Source of the DNA: RYN-428 sp035551995
GTDB lineage: Bacteria; Planctomycetota; Phycisphaerae; Tepidisphaerales; Tepidisphaeraceae
Reading direction: 5' to 3'
NCBI GenBank assembly: GCA_035551995.1
Contig: DASZME010000045.1
Span: 1-56,663, forward strand
DNA length: 56,663 nt
The first letter of the stretch is position 1. Each line of letters begins with the position of its first letter. Positions 25,926 to 34,874 of the stretch are shown here, piece by piece. A program made the translations under genes and the position numbers. The notes under the pieces are model-generated. The model did not search any database, was not told where the DNA came from, and saw only the letters and a program-made list of their open reading frames with translations.

Positions 25926-26022
25926 GAGCGTTTCTCATGTTGGTGAAGCGACTTCGCGATAGCGAATGACGCCTTGCAAGCGGGGCCGCTTTTAACAAAC
26001 ACGAGAACGCCACGGCAACCTG
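25926..26022 (+). repeat. Dispersed repeat, copy B
   Basis: A plus-oriented copy of the ~98-bp dispersed repeat. The left half ('tctcatgttggtgaagcgac') is identical to copy E, while the hairpin region and right end are diverged. It fills the gap between the thiolase and the convergent TPR gene; the rest of this 265-bp gap holds nothing recognised. Confidence 0.7.
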
Positions 26023-26152
26023 GAAATGTTCGACGTGGACCCTATCGCGTTCACGCGGGCGCGCTTTTGGGTCACTTCCAAGATGAACGCTCACGATCCC
26101 AAAGGACGAAATACGTGCGTCGAGCAATCTCACGACGATACGCGTGCCATTA

Positions 26153-26488
26153 TCACAGACCATCCAGCATTCGCTGCATGACTGGCCCCAAATCCCGCCC
26201 CATTCCCTCGCCCACGGCCGCGACTCGGCGAATGCCTTCCTTCAGCACTTCCCGCGCCCCATCCTTTCGGTTCAGACGAATCAGCGCCTCACCGAGAATT
26301 CGGTATGTCGCCAGATGGTCCGGCGAATGGCGATTGGCAAAAATCAGATGGTCGGCGGCTTCAGCCAATTCTGGCGCATCATCCCCCGACGCGCTCTCGA
26401 CCAATTTGCGGCCCAGCGCAAATCGGCTGAGCGCGTCCTTCTCATCCAGAGCCACAAGCTTGCGAAGCGTCGGAAGATCCAGTGCCAT
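26153..26488 (-). CDS. Small TPR-like protein
   Basis: A 111-residue all-helical protein with two or three tetratricopeptide-type helix pairs ('ALSRFALGRKLVES', 'LATYRILGEALIRLNRKDGA'). No signal peptide. It follows the PDZ pseudoprotease gene by 31 bp on the same strand, so the two are probably one operon. TPR proteins are usually adaptors; the partner here could be the PDZ protein, but this is inference. Confidence 0.75.
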   Translation of the reverse strand: MALDLPTLRKLVALDEKDALSRFALGRKLVESASGDDAPELAEAADHLIFANRHSPDHLATYRILGEALIRLNRKDGAREVLKEGIRRVAAVGEGMGRDLGPVMQRMLDGL

Positions 26489-26519
26489 GATTCAACTCGG
26501 GTTCCGAAATCCGGCCGAC

Positions 26520-27899
26520 TTATTGCGGCGGTTCGATGCGGATCGTTTCCTCGCTGTTGCCGCGATGCACGAGCACCACGAGCGCTTCGTGCGGTTTGTC
26601 TTTCCGTATTTTTTTGTACATGTCCTCGAATTCATCGACGCCCGTTACCGGTTCGTTGTTGAGCCGCAAGATGACGTCGCCGTTGTGCAGACCGGCGCTT
26701 TGGGCTGCCGATTGCTGGCGCTCCTGAACCACGAGCACCCCTTTTTGATCCGCCGGCAATTTTCGGGCGTAAGTATCGCTGAAGACCAGTTCGCGAATGA
26801 CGAACCCCAGGTCTTCGGCGAAATACCGCTTGGCGACGTTGGCCTGCTTGGGCTGCTTGGCCAGCGTCACTTTAATATCCATCGGCTTGTCCTGCCCGCG
26901 AAGGACGGTGAAGGTGATTTCGTCGCCGGGTTTGTGACGCAGCAGGCGGCGGCGGAAAATGCCGGGAAGCTCCGATGCCTCGTCGCCGCGCTCCAGCGCT
27001 TCGCCGTTCACTTTCAAGATGATGTCGCCGGATTTAAGGCCGCCTTTTTCGGCGGCGGTATTGGGGATCACTTCGCCGATCTGAATCGCCGCCTTGTTTT
27101 TCAAATCGAGCGCGTCGGCCACGTCTTTGCTCAGACCCGTCATCGCCGCGATTCCCGTCCAGGGGAGCGCGACCGGCTTTTCCGGCGTCGGCGCGTCTTC
27201 AAGGGTCAGCAGAAAATCTCTGGAAGGAACGAAAAACTTCGGCGGACTGTTGACCGACGCCAGCGCCTCGTCGCCGTGGTTCAGCAGGATCGATTGCCCC
27301 GGCGAAAAACTCACGAGGCCGATGGCCTGTCCCTTGGCGTTGAAGACCGGCGAACCCATGGCGGCCAGCCCCGCGCCTTGAACGAGGATCTGCGGGACGT
27401 CGCCGCGCAACTCGGCGGCGATGCGCGATTCCATCAGGTAAGACTTATACGCCGCCGTCTGCGGTAGCATGCCGACCGAAATCACACGCTCCCCCACTTC
27501 CAGTTTCACGTCCTCAAATTTCACCGGCTTCCAATGCTGCGGGGTTTTCGCCTTCACCAGCCCGACGTTCGTGCGCTCGTCGCGCCCCTCAAATACCGCG
27601 TCGATTTCATCGGGATCGCCATCCTGGCGGGGGACGATGATCTTAAAATCCTTCATCTGCTCGTCGGGAATCTGGGGACTGACCAAGCCGATCGACACCA
27701 GGACCAGATCGTCGCCGACCACAACCCCGGCCCCGATGAATTCCTGCTTGCCAAGTTCATTGACCCATTCATATTGCACGGCAACCAGCGACGGCGTGAC
27801 CTTTTCGTAAAGCTGTTTGGGCGTAACGCGAGCCTCTTGCGCGGGGGCCACGGCGCCAGTCAAAAGCAGGGCGGGAACGAGCCAGTTCAACAGTTTCAT
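26520..27899 (-). CDS. HtrA-like PDZ protein with lost catalytic triad
   Basis: A 459-residue secreted protein with a signal peptide (about 1-20), a trypsin-like double beta barrel (about 30-240) and two PDZ domains (about 250-345 and 365-455). The trypsin core is recognisable but all three catalytic residues are gone: the His strand reads 'LVLVSIGLVSP', the Asp position is N111 in 'DERTNVGLVKAK' (usual D-x-R-T-D-L-A), and the Ser position is M181 in 'GLAAMGSPVFN' (usual GNSGGP). It is therefore a pseudoprotease, perhaps a chaperone or scaffold using its PDZ domains. It lies 121 bp downstream of an intact HtrA gene, as if derived by duplication. Confidence 0.85.
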   Translation of the reverse strand: MKLLNWLVPALLLTGAVAPAQEARVTPKQLYEKVTPSLVAVQYEWVNELGKQEFIGAGVVVGDDLVLVSIGLVSPQIPDEQMKDFKIIVPRQDGDPDEIDAVFEGRDERTNVGLVKAKTPQHWKPVKFEDVKLEVGERVISVGMLPQTAAYKSYLMESRIAAELRGDVPQILVQGAGLAAMGSPVFNAKGQAIGLVSFSPGQSILLNHGDEALASVNSPPKFFVPSRDFLLTLEDAPTPEKPVALPWTGIAAMTGLSKDVADALDLKNKAAIQIGEVIPNTAAEKGGLKSGDIILKVNGEALERGDEASELPGIFRRRLLRHKPGDEITFTVLRGQDKPMDIKVTLAKQPKQANVAKRYFAEDLGFVIRELVFSDTYARKLPADQKGVLVVQERQQSAAQSAGLHNGDVILRLNNEPVTGVDEFEDMYKKIRKDKPHEALVVLVHRGNSEETIRIEPPQ

Positions 27900-28020
27900 T
27901 CGGTCTCCAGGTGATTGAGCAAATTAAAGAGCAGTCGCGTATGAACCATCCACAGGCGCCTTGACACGTCCTGTTCCTTCGCGGCGCCTCGCAAGAGGAA
28001 AGCGAGCCGCAGGGTCGCGG

Positions 28021-29517
28021 TCATTCATCATAACTTACCTTCAACACCGCCGTCCGATGCCCGCGGCCATGTTGCACGTCGAGCACGACCACTTTCGCCT
28101 TTTTCTCGACGCTTGCCTCGTACAGTTTGGAAAACTCGTCCATGTCGGTCACCGGCTGGCGATTGATGCTGCGGATCACGTCGCCGGGGCCCAGTTCCGC
28201 TTTGGCCGCGGCGTATCCGGGGCTTTCGGTCGTCACCACCACGCCAAGCGTGTCGTCCAATTGCGCTTCGTTGGCATAGGTTCGCGTCAACTCGCGGGCG
28301 GAGAGTCCCCAGATTTTGAATTCTCTTTCTTCGCCCACCGCGCCCTGGAGTTTTTCGGTCTTGGCGTTGAGCGTCATCGTTTCCTTATTCCGCAGAATGG
28401 TCAAAATCACTTCGCTGTTGATCGGCAAGTCCGCGATCATTTTCCGAACGGCGGCGATCTCCTCGGGAAACCGAACGTTGGTCGGTTTTGCGTTGATGTC
28501 CATCAGGATGTCCTGCGATTTCACCCCGGCCTTTTCCGCGGGGGAATTGTGATCGACGCTGTTGACCAAAACGCCGCGATTGATGTCGATCCCGTAAAAA
28601 GATTCGAGGTCTTGCAACGGCTTGAGTTCGATGCCCAGATCGCTGCGGTCAACGCGCCCCTTCTTGTCCTTGGAGGTGGTGGCCAGAAGCTTGGCGATCA
28701 CTTCCTTGGCGGTGTCGATGGGAATGGCGAAGTTGAGATTTTGCCCGCCGCCGCGCGTGTTGATGCCGACCACTTTGCCGGTCAGATCGACCAGCGGACC
28801 GCCGCTGTTGCCCGGATTAATCGGGGTGTCCATTTGAATCCAGTTGGCGAATTCGCCGGTCTCATATTCGTCGATCTGCATTTTTTCCGGGTAAAACGTG
28901 CGTTCGTTGTTCGAGACGATGCCGAGCGTCATGGTGCGGGCCAAGCCGAAGGGCGTTCCGATGGCCATCACGTCCTGGCCGGTGATGAGCGTTTTGCTCT
29001 CGCCCAGCTCGGCATGTTTGAAGGCGACGTTCTTGGCTTTCACCTCATCCATATCCATCTGCACGATCGCCAGGTCGGTCCAGTGATCGTCGCCGATCAG
29101 CTTTCCTTTCACGCGCTCCTTGCTGTACAGGGTGACGTAAATCTCGCGCGCCCGGCCCGCCACGTGATAGTTGGTCAAAATCCGGCCGCGGTCGTCGATG
29201 ATCACGCCGGAACCGATCCCCCGGCGGACGGTGCGCTTCCCCTCGGAATAAATTTCCTGGGCCACGTCAAGCCTGACCACGGCGGGAAAGATTTGCCCGG
29301 ATACTTCGACGACGGCTTTTGGCGTGGCGCTTGGAAACGGATCGTCCGACGCCGACTTATCGCCGTGCGCCGTCGCGATCGCCGAACCGGTCAGCAGCGA
29401 AAGCAATCCCACGACCAGCGCGCGACCCAGCCCCCGGCGGCGAGGCTTGCCGTCAAACGCCGGAGCAAAAACAACACAGTTCTCAATTGCGGGCACAAAG
29501 ACTTGAAGTGTGGTCAT
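28021..29517 (-). CDS. HtrA/DegP-family serine protease with PDZ domains
   Basis: A 498-residue periplasmic quality-control protease. The full catalytic triad is present: H118 in 'TNYHVAG', D148 in 'WTDLAIV' and S238 in 'NPGNSGGPLVD'. Two PDZ domains follow. The N-terminus has a basic stretch (RRRGLGR) and a hydrophobic segment ending near residue 50 that should act as a long signal peptide or anchor. The start at 29517 is chosen over an open frame reaching 29949 because AAGGGA lies about five bases before this ATG and the upstream part lacks signal character. It is first in a run with the pseudoprotease and TPR gene. Confidence 0.88.
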   Translation of the reverse strand: MTTLQVFVPAIENCVVFAPAFDGKPRRRGLGRALVVGLLSLLTGSAIATAHGDKSASDDPFPSATPKAVVEVSGQIFPAVVRLDVAQEIYSEGKRTVRRGIGSGVIIDDRGRILTNYHVAGRAREIYVTLYSKERVKGKLIGDDHWTDLAIVQMDMDEVKAKNVAFKHAELGESKTLITGQDVMAIGTPFGLARTMTLGIVSNNERTFYPEKMQIDEYETGEFANWIQMDTPINPGNSGGPLVDLTGKVVGINTRGGGQNLNFAIPIDTAKEVIAKLLATTSKDKKGRVDRSDLGIELKPLQDLESFYGIDINRGVLVNSVDHNSPAEKAGVKSQDILMDINAKPTNVRFPEEIAAVRKMIADLPINSEVILTILRNKETMTLNAKTEKLQGAVGEEREFKIWGLSARELTRTYANEAQLDDTLGVVVTTESPGYAAAKAELGPGDVIRSINRQPVTDMDEFSKLYEASVEKKAKVVVLDVQHGRGHRTAVLKVSYDE

Positions 29518-29727
29518 CGGTCCCTTATGTACGGTTATATCAGCCATTGGTTGGCGGGCGACAGAAAAATATCGTGCCGCTGCCCGGCGGGCAGCGCGGC
29601 GCGTTTCCAAATCCGAACCCGTCGATAAGATGCGCGAAGGTTCGATTTGTCGCAACTGTTTCTGTTCACTTTTGTACTCCGCCTCTCGCCCGCCAGCGGC
29701 GGCGCGAGAACAAGAAAAGGATTCTAC

Positions 29728-30909
29728 ATGGGTTTCGCTTTCGGCGCCGTCTCGTTTCGTCGTTTTTCCGTGGTGGGCAAGTCGCCAAAAACTCCCGATC
29801 AGGAGTTGCTCGACAAACTTGCCGAGCATGCCTTGCGCGAGCAGGAGTTTGGCGTGCCCGAAGAAATCGAATACGGATGGAGCGGCGGCCGTCATGTCTA
29901 CGACGCCCAATTTTCCTTCGAGCACAACATCTTCGCCGACGCCCTGCATTTCGCCTTGCGGATGGACACGAATAAAGTTCCCGGCGAACTGAAAAAGGCC
30001 TGGCAGATGATGGAGGAGGAAGCGGTCGCCAAGAATAATCCGTCCGGCTTCATCTCGAAAAACCAGAAGCGCGAGGTGAAGGACACGATCCGCCGAAAGA
30101 TGGAAGAGGATCTTCGCTCGGGGAAATTTCGCCGAAGTAAACTGCTGCCGATCTTATGGGATCTTCCCACGCAAACGCTTTTCTGCTCCGCCACCGGCAA
30201 GTCATTTGAAAAACTCGCGGAAATATTCGAGCGATCATTCGGCCTGGACCTTCAGCCAATGACCTCCGGCTCGCTTGGCCTGCAATTGCTCGAGCCCAAG
30301 GCCCGCAAGCGCGATTACGAAGACCTGCGGCCAACCCGCTTCGTCGCCGGCCCCGAAGGCGAAAGCCAGGTCCCCGATTATCCCTGGGTGGCCAAAGGCG
30401 CAGAGCCAAAAGATTTTCTCGGCAATGAATTCCTTCTGTGGCTCTGGCACGAAGCGGACGGCCGGACGAGCCATATCGCGACCGAACATGGCGAGGTGAC
30501 GGTCTTCATCGATAAGTCGCTCGACCTGGATTGCGCCTACGGTCAAACCGGCAAAGATACCCTCCGCGGCGACGGCCCGTCGCGCATGCCCGAGGCGCGC
30601 GACGCCTTGCGTACCGGTAAGCTTCCGCGCAAGGCGGGATTGATGCTTGACGTCAATCGCCAGCAATACACGCTGACGTTATCCGGCGATTCGATGGCGG
30701 TCGGCGCGGCGAAACTGCCGGACGTGGAAGAGGCTGAGTCGCCGCGGGTCTTTTTTGAAGAGCGCGTCGGGCTGATTCGCGATCTTTGCGCGACGATCGA
30801 CGGCTTATTCGAGTCCTTCCTGAAAATCCGTACGACCGCCGCCTGGGAAAGCCATTCAGGAACAATTCGGCGCTGGATCGCGAAAATGGAAAAAGCGGCG
30901 GCGGCGTGA
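29728..30909 (+). CDS. RdgC-like protein
   Basis: A 393-residue protein beginning 'MGFAFGAVSFRRFSVVG'. The lysine/arginine-rich middle ('ISKNQKREVKDTIRRKMEE'), the 'LPILWDLPTQTLFCSATGKS' strand and the 'RSFGLDLQP' helix fit the RdgC fold, a ring-forming DNA-binding protein that restrains RecA. It is about 90 residues longer than Escherichia coli RdgC, with additions near the middle ('FLGNEFLLWLWHE'). The ATG at 29728 is chosen because AAAAGG lies seven bases upstream; the frame is open further upstream but there is no site. It is divergent from the HtrA gene. Confidence 0.6.
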   Translation: MGFAFGAVSFRRFSVVGKSPKTPDQELLDKLAEHALREQEFGVPEEIEYGWSGGRHVYDAQFSFEHNIFADALHFALRMDTNKVPGELKKAWQMMEEEAVAKNNPSGFISKNQKREVKDTIRRKMEEDLRSGKFRRSKLLPILWDLPTQTLFCSATGKSFEKLAEIFERSFGLDLQPMTSGSLGLQLLEPKARKRDYEDLRPTRFVAGPEGESQVPDYPWVAKGAEPKDFLGNEFLLWLWHEADGRTSHIATEHGEVTVFIDKSLDLDCAYGQTGKDTLRGDGPSRMPEARDALRTGKLPRKAGLMLDVNRQQYTLTLSGDSMAVGAAKLPDVEEAESPRVFFEERVGLIRDLCATIDGLFESFLKIRTTAAWESHSGTIRRWIAKMEKAAAA

Positions 30910-31000
30910 GCGCACCGCGCCTGCTTTGCCGTCATATTCGCGGTCAACCCAGCGGCCAAGAAACGCCGAGGCTATTTCGATGGCATCGGTTACCCTGCCG

Positions 31001-31375
31001 TCAAATCGGCGCCGGCAGCGGATTGCGGGCGAAACAGAGATCGTCGATCACCTGGCCGCCGATCAAATGTTCCTGAATAATCCGCTCGGCGTTTTCCGGC
31101 GTGACATTCCGATACCACGTCCCCTCCGGATAGACGACCGCGATCGGCCCGCCGATGCAGATTCGCAAACATTGGCATTTTGTTCGATAAAATGGCCCGT
31201 CGGAGCCGGTGATGTTCAATTGTTTCATCCGCTTCTTTATGTGGTCCCACGTCTTTTCCCCCGCGGCGGCATCGACGCAATCGGGCCCGATGCAGATAAA
31301 AAGATGCCGCGTGAGTTTCCCCACGCCAAATTTCGCGGCGATGACCGGAGCGGGATATTTTTCGGGATTAGCCAT
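31001..31375 (-). CDS. Thioredoxin-like (2Fe-2S) ferredoxin
   Basis: A 124-residue protein of the thioredoxin-fold (2Fe-2S) ferredoxin family. Cys residues C28, C33, C67, C69 and C73 are present; C69 and C73 (C-x3-C) and the pair at 28/33 are the likely cluster ligands. The family motif 'ICIGGPIAVVYPEGTWY' follows. It would carry single electrons in the cytosol. It lies 45 bp downstream of the PQQ protein gene on the same strand. Confidence 0.88.
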   Translation of the reverse strand: MANPEKYPAPVIAAKFGVGKLTRHLFICIGPDCVDAAAGEKTWDHIKKRMKQLNITGSDGPFYRTKCQCLRICIGGPIAVVYPEGTWYRNVTPENAERIIQEHLIGGQVIDDLCFARNPLPAPI

Positions 31376-31420
31376 GAAGGGGGGCCTTAAGCGATGATTG
31401 AACCGGGGCGAGCGGCGATC

Positions 31421-32695
31421 TTATCTGGCGGCGCTCGTCGCGGGGGCGCCGATGCACCACAGCGTGTGCAGCGACCGGATGAAGATTTGCCCTCGGCTGA
31501 TCGCCGGTGAAGCGCGCACTTCTTCATCCAGTGGATTTTTCCCGACGAGTTCAAACGTCGGCGCCGCCTTGAACACCTCGGTTTGCCCCGTGTCGTCGAT
31601 GAAATAAACATTTCCGTCGGCGACCACTCCGCTGGAGCTTTGATGGGAATTCAACGGCTCTTTCCAAAGCTCTTTGCCGGTGCGGGCATCCCAGCAGGTG
31701 GCAAGCCCGCCGTCGCCGACCAGGAAAAACCAATGGCGATAAGCGACCGGCGAAGGGACGTAACTGACCGCCCGATGATCCTTTCTCTCGTGCCAAAGGA
31801 TACTGGCCGAGTGCGTGATGTTTCCGGCGCCGGTGGGATCGATGCCGAGCAGATGATGCTCGGGAAATCCGCCGGTCATGAAGGCCACGCCGTCGGTCAT
31901 CACCATGCTCGCGACGTATTGTTCGGTGGGGCCGTCGATAATCCACCGCTGGGCGCCGGTGTCGGGGTCATATCCGGTGACGGATTTGCTTCCGCTGAGA
32001 ATCATCTGGTCTTTTCCGCCGACGTCGAAAAACGTCGGCGTGCAATACGATCGCGTGCGGTTGGGGCGGTCGATCCGCCATCGCTCGACGCCCGTTCCCT
32101 TCTCATAGCAGACGATGTAAGCCTTGTCGTCCTGGTCGCAGTTAAGAATCACCGTCTGTTTGTAAAGGACCGGCGACGAGCAGAAGCCGTGAATCGACTT
32201 GAACGAACCCGGGCTTTTTCGCCACACCTCGTTCCCTTCCATATCCAGACAAACCAGATCGATTTGTGGCTTATCGAAAAACGAAACCCAAATGTTTTTT
32301 CCGTCGGTGCAGGGCGTCGCGCTGGCGAAGCTATTCAAGTCGTGCTTCTTTTCCAAACCCGAATGAAGGACCTCTTTTTGCCAAAGCGATTTGCCGTCTT
32401 TGCGCGAGAAGCAAAGGGCCATTCGGGCGCCGGTGTCTTCCAGGCAGGTGGTCACGATTACGCGGTCGCCAAAGACGATCGGCGAAGAATGGCCCTTTCC
32501 CGGCACCGGCGCTTTCCAGGCGATGTTTTCGGTCGCCGACCAGTGGACCGGGAGGTTTTTTTCCGACGAAGATCCATCGCCGCGCGGTCCGCGCCATTGC
32601 GGCCAATCTTCCGCCGGCGGCGTTTCCATGGCTGTCGATATGCGCACGAAAATCAAAACGGGCGCGAGAATCAGCAAGGTTGCGAATTTATTCAC
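31421..32695 (-). CDS. Secreted PQQ-repeat beta-propeller protein
   Basis: A 424-residue protein with a signal peptide and the planctomycete-type opening 'DWPQWRGPRGDG', then seven or so PQQ-like blades ('GTGVERWRID', 'DARTGKELWKEPL' and similar). The fold matches BamB and PQQ dehydrogenases, but no dehydrogenase cofactor Cys-ring or calcium-ligand pattern is obvious, so it is probably a non-enzymatic periplasmic propeller. These proteins are numerous in planctomycetes and functionally unassigned. Confidence 0.88.
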   Translation of the reverse strand: MNKFATLLILAPVLIFVRISTAMETPPAEDWPQWRGPRGDGSSSEKNLPVHWSATENIAWKAPVPGKGHSSPIVFGDRVIVTTCLEDTGARMALCFSRKDGKSLWQKEVLHSGLEKKHDLNSFASATPCTDGKNIWVSFFDKPQIDLVCLDMEGNEVWRKSPGSFKSIHGFCSSPVLYKQTVILNCDQDDKAYIVCYEKGTGVERWRIDRPNRTRSYCTPTFFDVGGKDQMILSGSKSVTGYDPDTGAQRWIIDGPTEQYVASMVMTDGVAFMTGGFPEHHLLGIDPTGAGNITHSASILWHERKDHRAVSYVPSPVAYRHWFFLVGDGGLATCWDARTGKELWKEPLNSHQSSSGVVADGNVYFIDDTGQTEVFKAAPTFELVGKNPLDEEVRASPAISRGQIFIRSLHTLWCIGAPATSAAR

Positions 32696-32763
32696 GTGAT
32701 CGATCTCCGTTCGGACACGCCGCCAGTCGGCCGTATCTTGTTACTCCGCAAGATTCAGGCGGT

Positions 32764-32895
32764 TTAGAACCACGACCGCGGATCGCGCGGCTCCTCGCGG
32801 ATGATTGCGAAGGCGAAGAAAATCTCTTTCTCATCCGCGTCGATGCGGATCATTCTCGGTCCTTCATCCGCATGACAGGCTTCGGCCGGCTTCAT
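32764..32895 (-). CDS. Possible 43-residue protein
   Basis: A short open frame starting one base after the thioesterase stop, in the same direction. It is acidic/basic with a hydrophobic centre ('DEKEIFFAFAIIRE') and ends 'PRDPRSWF'. No Shine-Dalgarno sequence is visible, but tight coupling could substitute. It may also be a chance frame. Confidence 0.3.
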   Translation of the reverse strand: MKPAEACHADEGPRMIRIDADEKEIFFAFAIIREEPRDPRSWF

Positions 32896-32896
32896 T

Positions 32897-33301
32897 TTAG
32901 TTGAGTTTATCGCGCAAGGCGGCCGGGATCGCAATGGAACGCATCGCGCCTTGTTCCAGCAGACAGCAAACGCTGGTGATCTTTCCGAGCGCGATTGGCT
33001 TTCCCTCGAGCAGAAAGTCAACCTCGTAGCTGAAGGATTTATTGCCGACGCGGACGACTCGCATGTTCAGCTGAAGTTCCTGCTCGAATTTGACCGGACC
33101 GGTATATTCGCAGCTTGCCGAGACGCGGGGCCAGCCGATGTGCATCCCGTCGTGCTGCATGACGACGCTCATGCCGATCGAGCGAAAAAAGGCATGCTCA
33201 ACCTCCTCCATCAGGCGAAAGAAATTGGAGAAGTGCATGATCCCCGCCATGTCGGTTTCGGAGAACTGAACGCGATGGGTGACGATGAATCCGGTCGGCA
33301 T
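32897..33301 (-). CDS. 4HBT-family acyl-CoA thioesterase
   Basis: A 134-residue hot-dog fold protein. The 4-hydroxybenzoyl-CoA thioesterase motif 'VQFSETDMAGIMHFSNFFRLMEE' style N-terminus is present, with the catalytic Asp in 'SETDMAG'. Such enzymes hydrolyse acyl-CoA or aryl-CoA esters. It lies 18 bp after the aminotransferase stop, so it is probably in an operon with it. Confidence 0.9.
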   Translation of the reverse strand: MPTGFIVTHRVQFSETDMAGIMHFSNFFRLMEEVEHAFFRSIGMSVVMQHDGMHIGWPRVSASCEYTGPVKFEQELQLNMRVVRVGNKSFSYEVDFLLEGKPIALGKITSVCCLLEQGAMRSIAIPAALRDKLN

Positions 33302-33319
33302 GTACGAAGTATACGACGG

Positions 33320-34489
33320 CTAAATTAATTCGCGCAATCCGCGCACCAATCGGCCCATTCCCTCGGCCACGGTGCTTTGATCCAGCGCCCCGTACGCCAC
33401 GCGAAGATAGCATCCTTCCGGCGTTCCAAAGGTCGAGCCGGGCATGACGGCGACGCCGAACCGGCCGATCAATTCTTCCACGAGCTCCATATCCCGGCGA
33501 GGGGAATTGACCTGCATCAGCGCATAAAACGCGCCGCCCGGCGAAGGAAGACGAACGCGATCGCCCAGGCTCTGCAGTTCCCCAAGAACCAGATTCCGCA
33601 CCGCCGAGAAGGGCGTCGTTTGCGTCTGGCACCACGCTCGGCCGGCGCCCAAAGCCGCGACGGCGGCCAGTTGATTCAGGAGAGGAGGACAGATCAAATT
33701 GGTGTCCTGAATTTTCTTCATGGAGACATCCAGATGAGCCGGGAAGACCATATACCCAACCCGCCAGCCGGCCATCCCGTACGCCTTGGAAAGGCTGTAA
33801 AGAGAAAATGTATGTGGCGCCGACCCGGGCAAGGAAGCGGGGGAAAAATGCCGGGCCGGATCGTAAGTGAAATATTCGTAAGCTTCGTCGGCGATGTGAT
33901 AGATATTGCGGTTGTTGCACAACACGTTAATCGCCGACAGTACGTCCGCCGGGTAGACGGCGCCGGTGGGATTGTTCGGCGAAATCGTCACCACCGCCCG
34001 CGTGCGGTCGGTGATGGCCGATTCGATCGCCGGGAGAATCGGCTGATAGTTGGCGTCGGTCGGGACGATCACCGCCCGGCAGCCCGCGATCTCGATCGCC
34101 ATCTCGTGGTTAAAGTAAAAAGGAGAGAGAAGAATCACCTCGTCGCCAGGATCGGCGATGGCCAGCACCGCTTCCAGGAACGCCATGTTCGATCCCGCCG
34201 TGACCGCGATGCGATGATCCGGCGACGGCACAATCCGATTCTCGATTTCCAGTTTGGATCGAATGGCGTCGAGCAGCGAATCCAATCCCAGCGCCAGCCC
34301 ATAACGATGAACGCGCGGATCGTCGCGGACGGCTTGCGCCGCCGCTTCGGTTACGACGGCGGGGGGGCCGTAATGCACGACGCCCTGGCCGAGCGATATC
34401 GTACCGGGATGACGTTTGATCATCTCGCCGACGACGGGAATCATCGGCGATTGAACGCCAAGAATGCGACGGGAGATGGAGGGGGTCAT
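33320..34489 (-). CDS. PLP-dependent aminotransferase, class I/II
   Basis: A 389-residue fold-type I enzyme. The N-terminal 'ISLGQGVVHYGPP' loop, 'SPNNPTGAVYP', 'IADEAYEYFTYD' with the conserved Asp, and 'SLSKAYGMAGWRVGY' with the PLP-binding Lys are all characteristic of the aspartate/aromatic aminotransferase group. The C-terminal carboxylate-binding Arg is in 'GCYLRVAYG'. The amino-acid specificity cannot be told. The gene starts at the left edge of a repeat-rich intergenic region. Confidence 0.93.
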   Translation of the reverse strand: MTPSISRRILGVQSPMIPVVGEMIKRHPGTISLGQGVVHYGPPAVVTEAAAQAVRDDPRVHRYGLALGLDSLLDAIRSKLEIENRIVPSPDHRIAVTAGSNMAFLEAVLAIADPGDEVILLSPFYFNHEMAIEIAGCRAVIVPTDANYQPILPAIESAITDRTRAVVTISPNNPTGAVYPADVLSAINVLCNNRNIYHIADEAYEYFTYDPARHFSPASLPGSAPHTFSLYSLSKAYGMAGWRVGYMVFPAHLDVSMKKIQDTNLICPPLLNQLAAVAALGAGRAWCQTQTTPFSAVRNLVLGELQSLGDRVRLPSPGGAFYALMQVNSPRRDMELVEELIGRFGVAVMPGSTFGTPEGCYLRVAYGALDQSTVAEGMGRLVRGLRELI

Positions 34490-34525
34490 ATGCGTTTTCG
34501 AATAGGTTGCCTGTTGGTGGTTGTT

Positions 34526-34624
34526 AGAGCATTTTTCATGTTGGTGAAGCGACCTTGCGTCGCGAAGAACGCACCGCAGGCGGGGCCGCTAAACGCAGAA
34601 ACGCTGGAGCAACTTGACAACTGC
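34526..34624 (+). repeat. Dispersed repeat, copy C
   Basis: A plus-oriented copy about 90% identical to copy E over 98 bases by eye. It is full-length, from 'gagcattt' to 'caacttgacaactgc'. A partial extra beginning ('gagcgtttttcag') follows at about 34635. Confidence 0.85.
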
Positions 34625-34689
34625 TTCAGTTTAGAGCGTTTTTCAGATTGCTGACGCGTCCAACGTGCGTGGAACCCGTTGCATCGCCC

Positions 34690-34771
34690 GACGCCGGTTC
34701 TGAGGTACTCCGAAGGGCCGGATCGAATCGTCGCGGAATCCGGCTCTTCGAAGTACCTCAGAACCGGCGTC
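34690..34771. repeat. 34-bp inverted repeat (strong hairpin)
   Basis: The arms 34690-34723 and 34738-34771 are inverted copies with two mismatches; the loop is 14 bases. The ends read gacgccggttctgaggtact and its complement. It has no T-tract, so it is not a simple terminator. It contains no open frame. Confidence 0.9.
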
Positions 34772-34820
34772 ACCACCAAACGCTCAGCCACGCGAAACCA
34801 AACTGACAAACGATTTACCG

Positions 34821-34860
34821 CTGACAATTAACAACTGACAACTGATAACTGACAACTAAC
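34821..34860. repeat. Short tandem 'aactgacaactga' repeat
   Basis: A 40-base low-complexity stretch built from overlapping units of aactgacaact and aactgataact. It is AT-richer than its surroundings and lies 15 bp beyond the aldolase stop codon. Confidence 0.8.
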
Positions 34861-34874
34861 CTCCCTCCCTCTTC

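Larger units (their letters stand above)
34490..34874. other. Repeat-rich intergenic region
   Basis: A 385-base gap without a credible gene between the aminotransferase and the aldolase, both on the minus strand. It holds dispersed repeat copy C (34526-34624), a strong hairpin (34690-34771) and an AT-rich tandem stretch (34821-34860), listed separately. Confidence 0.6.
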
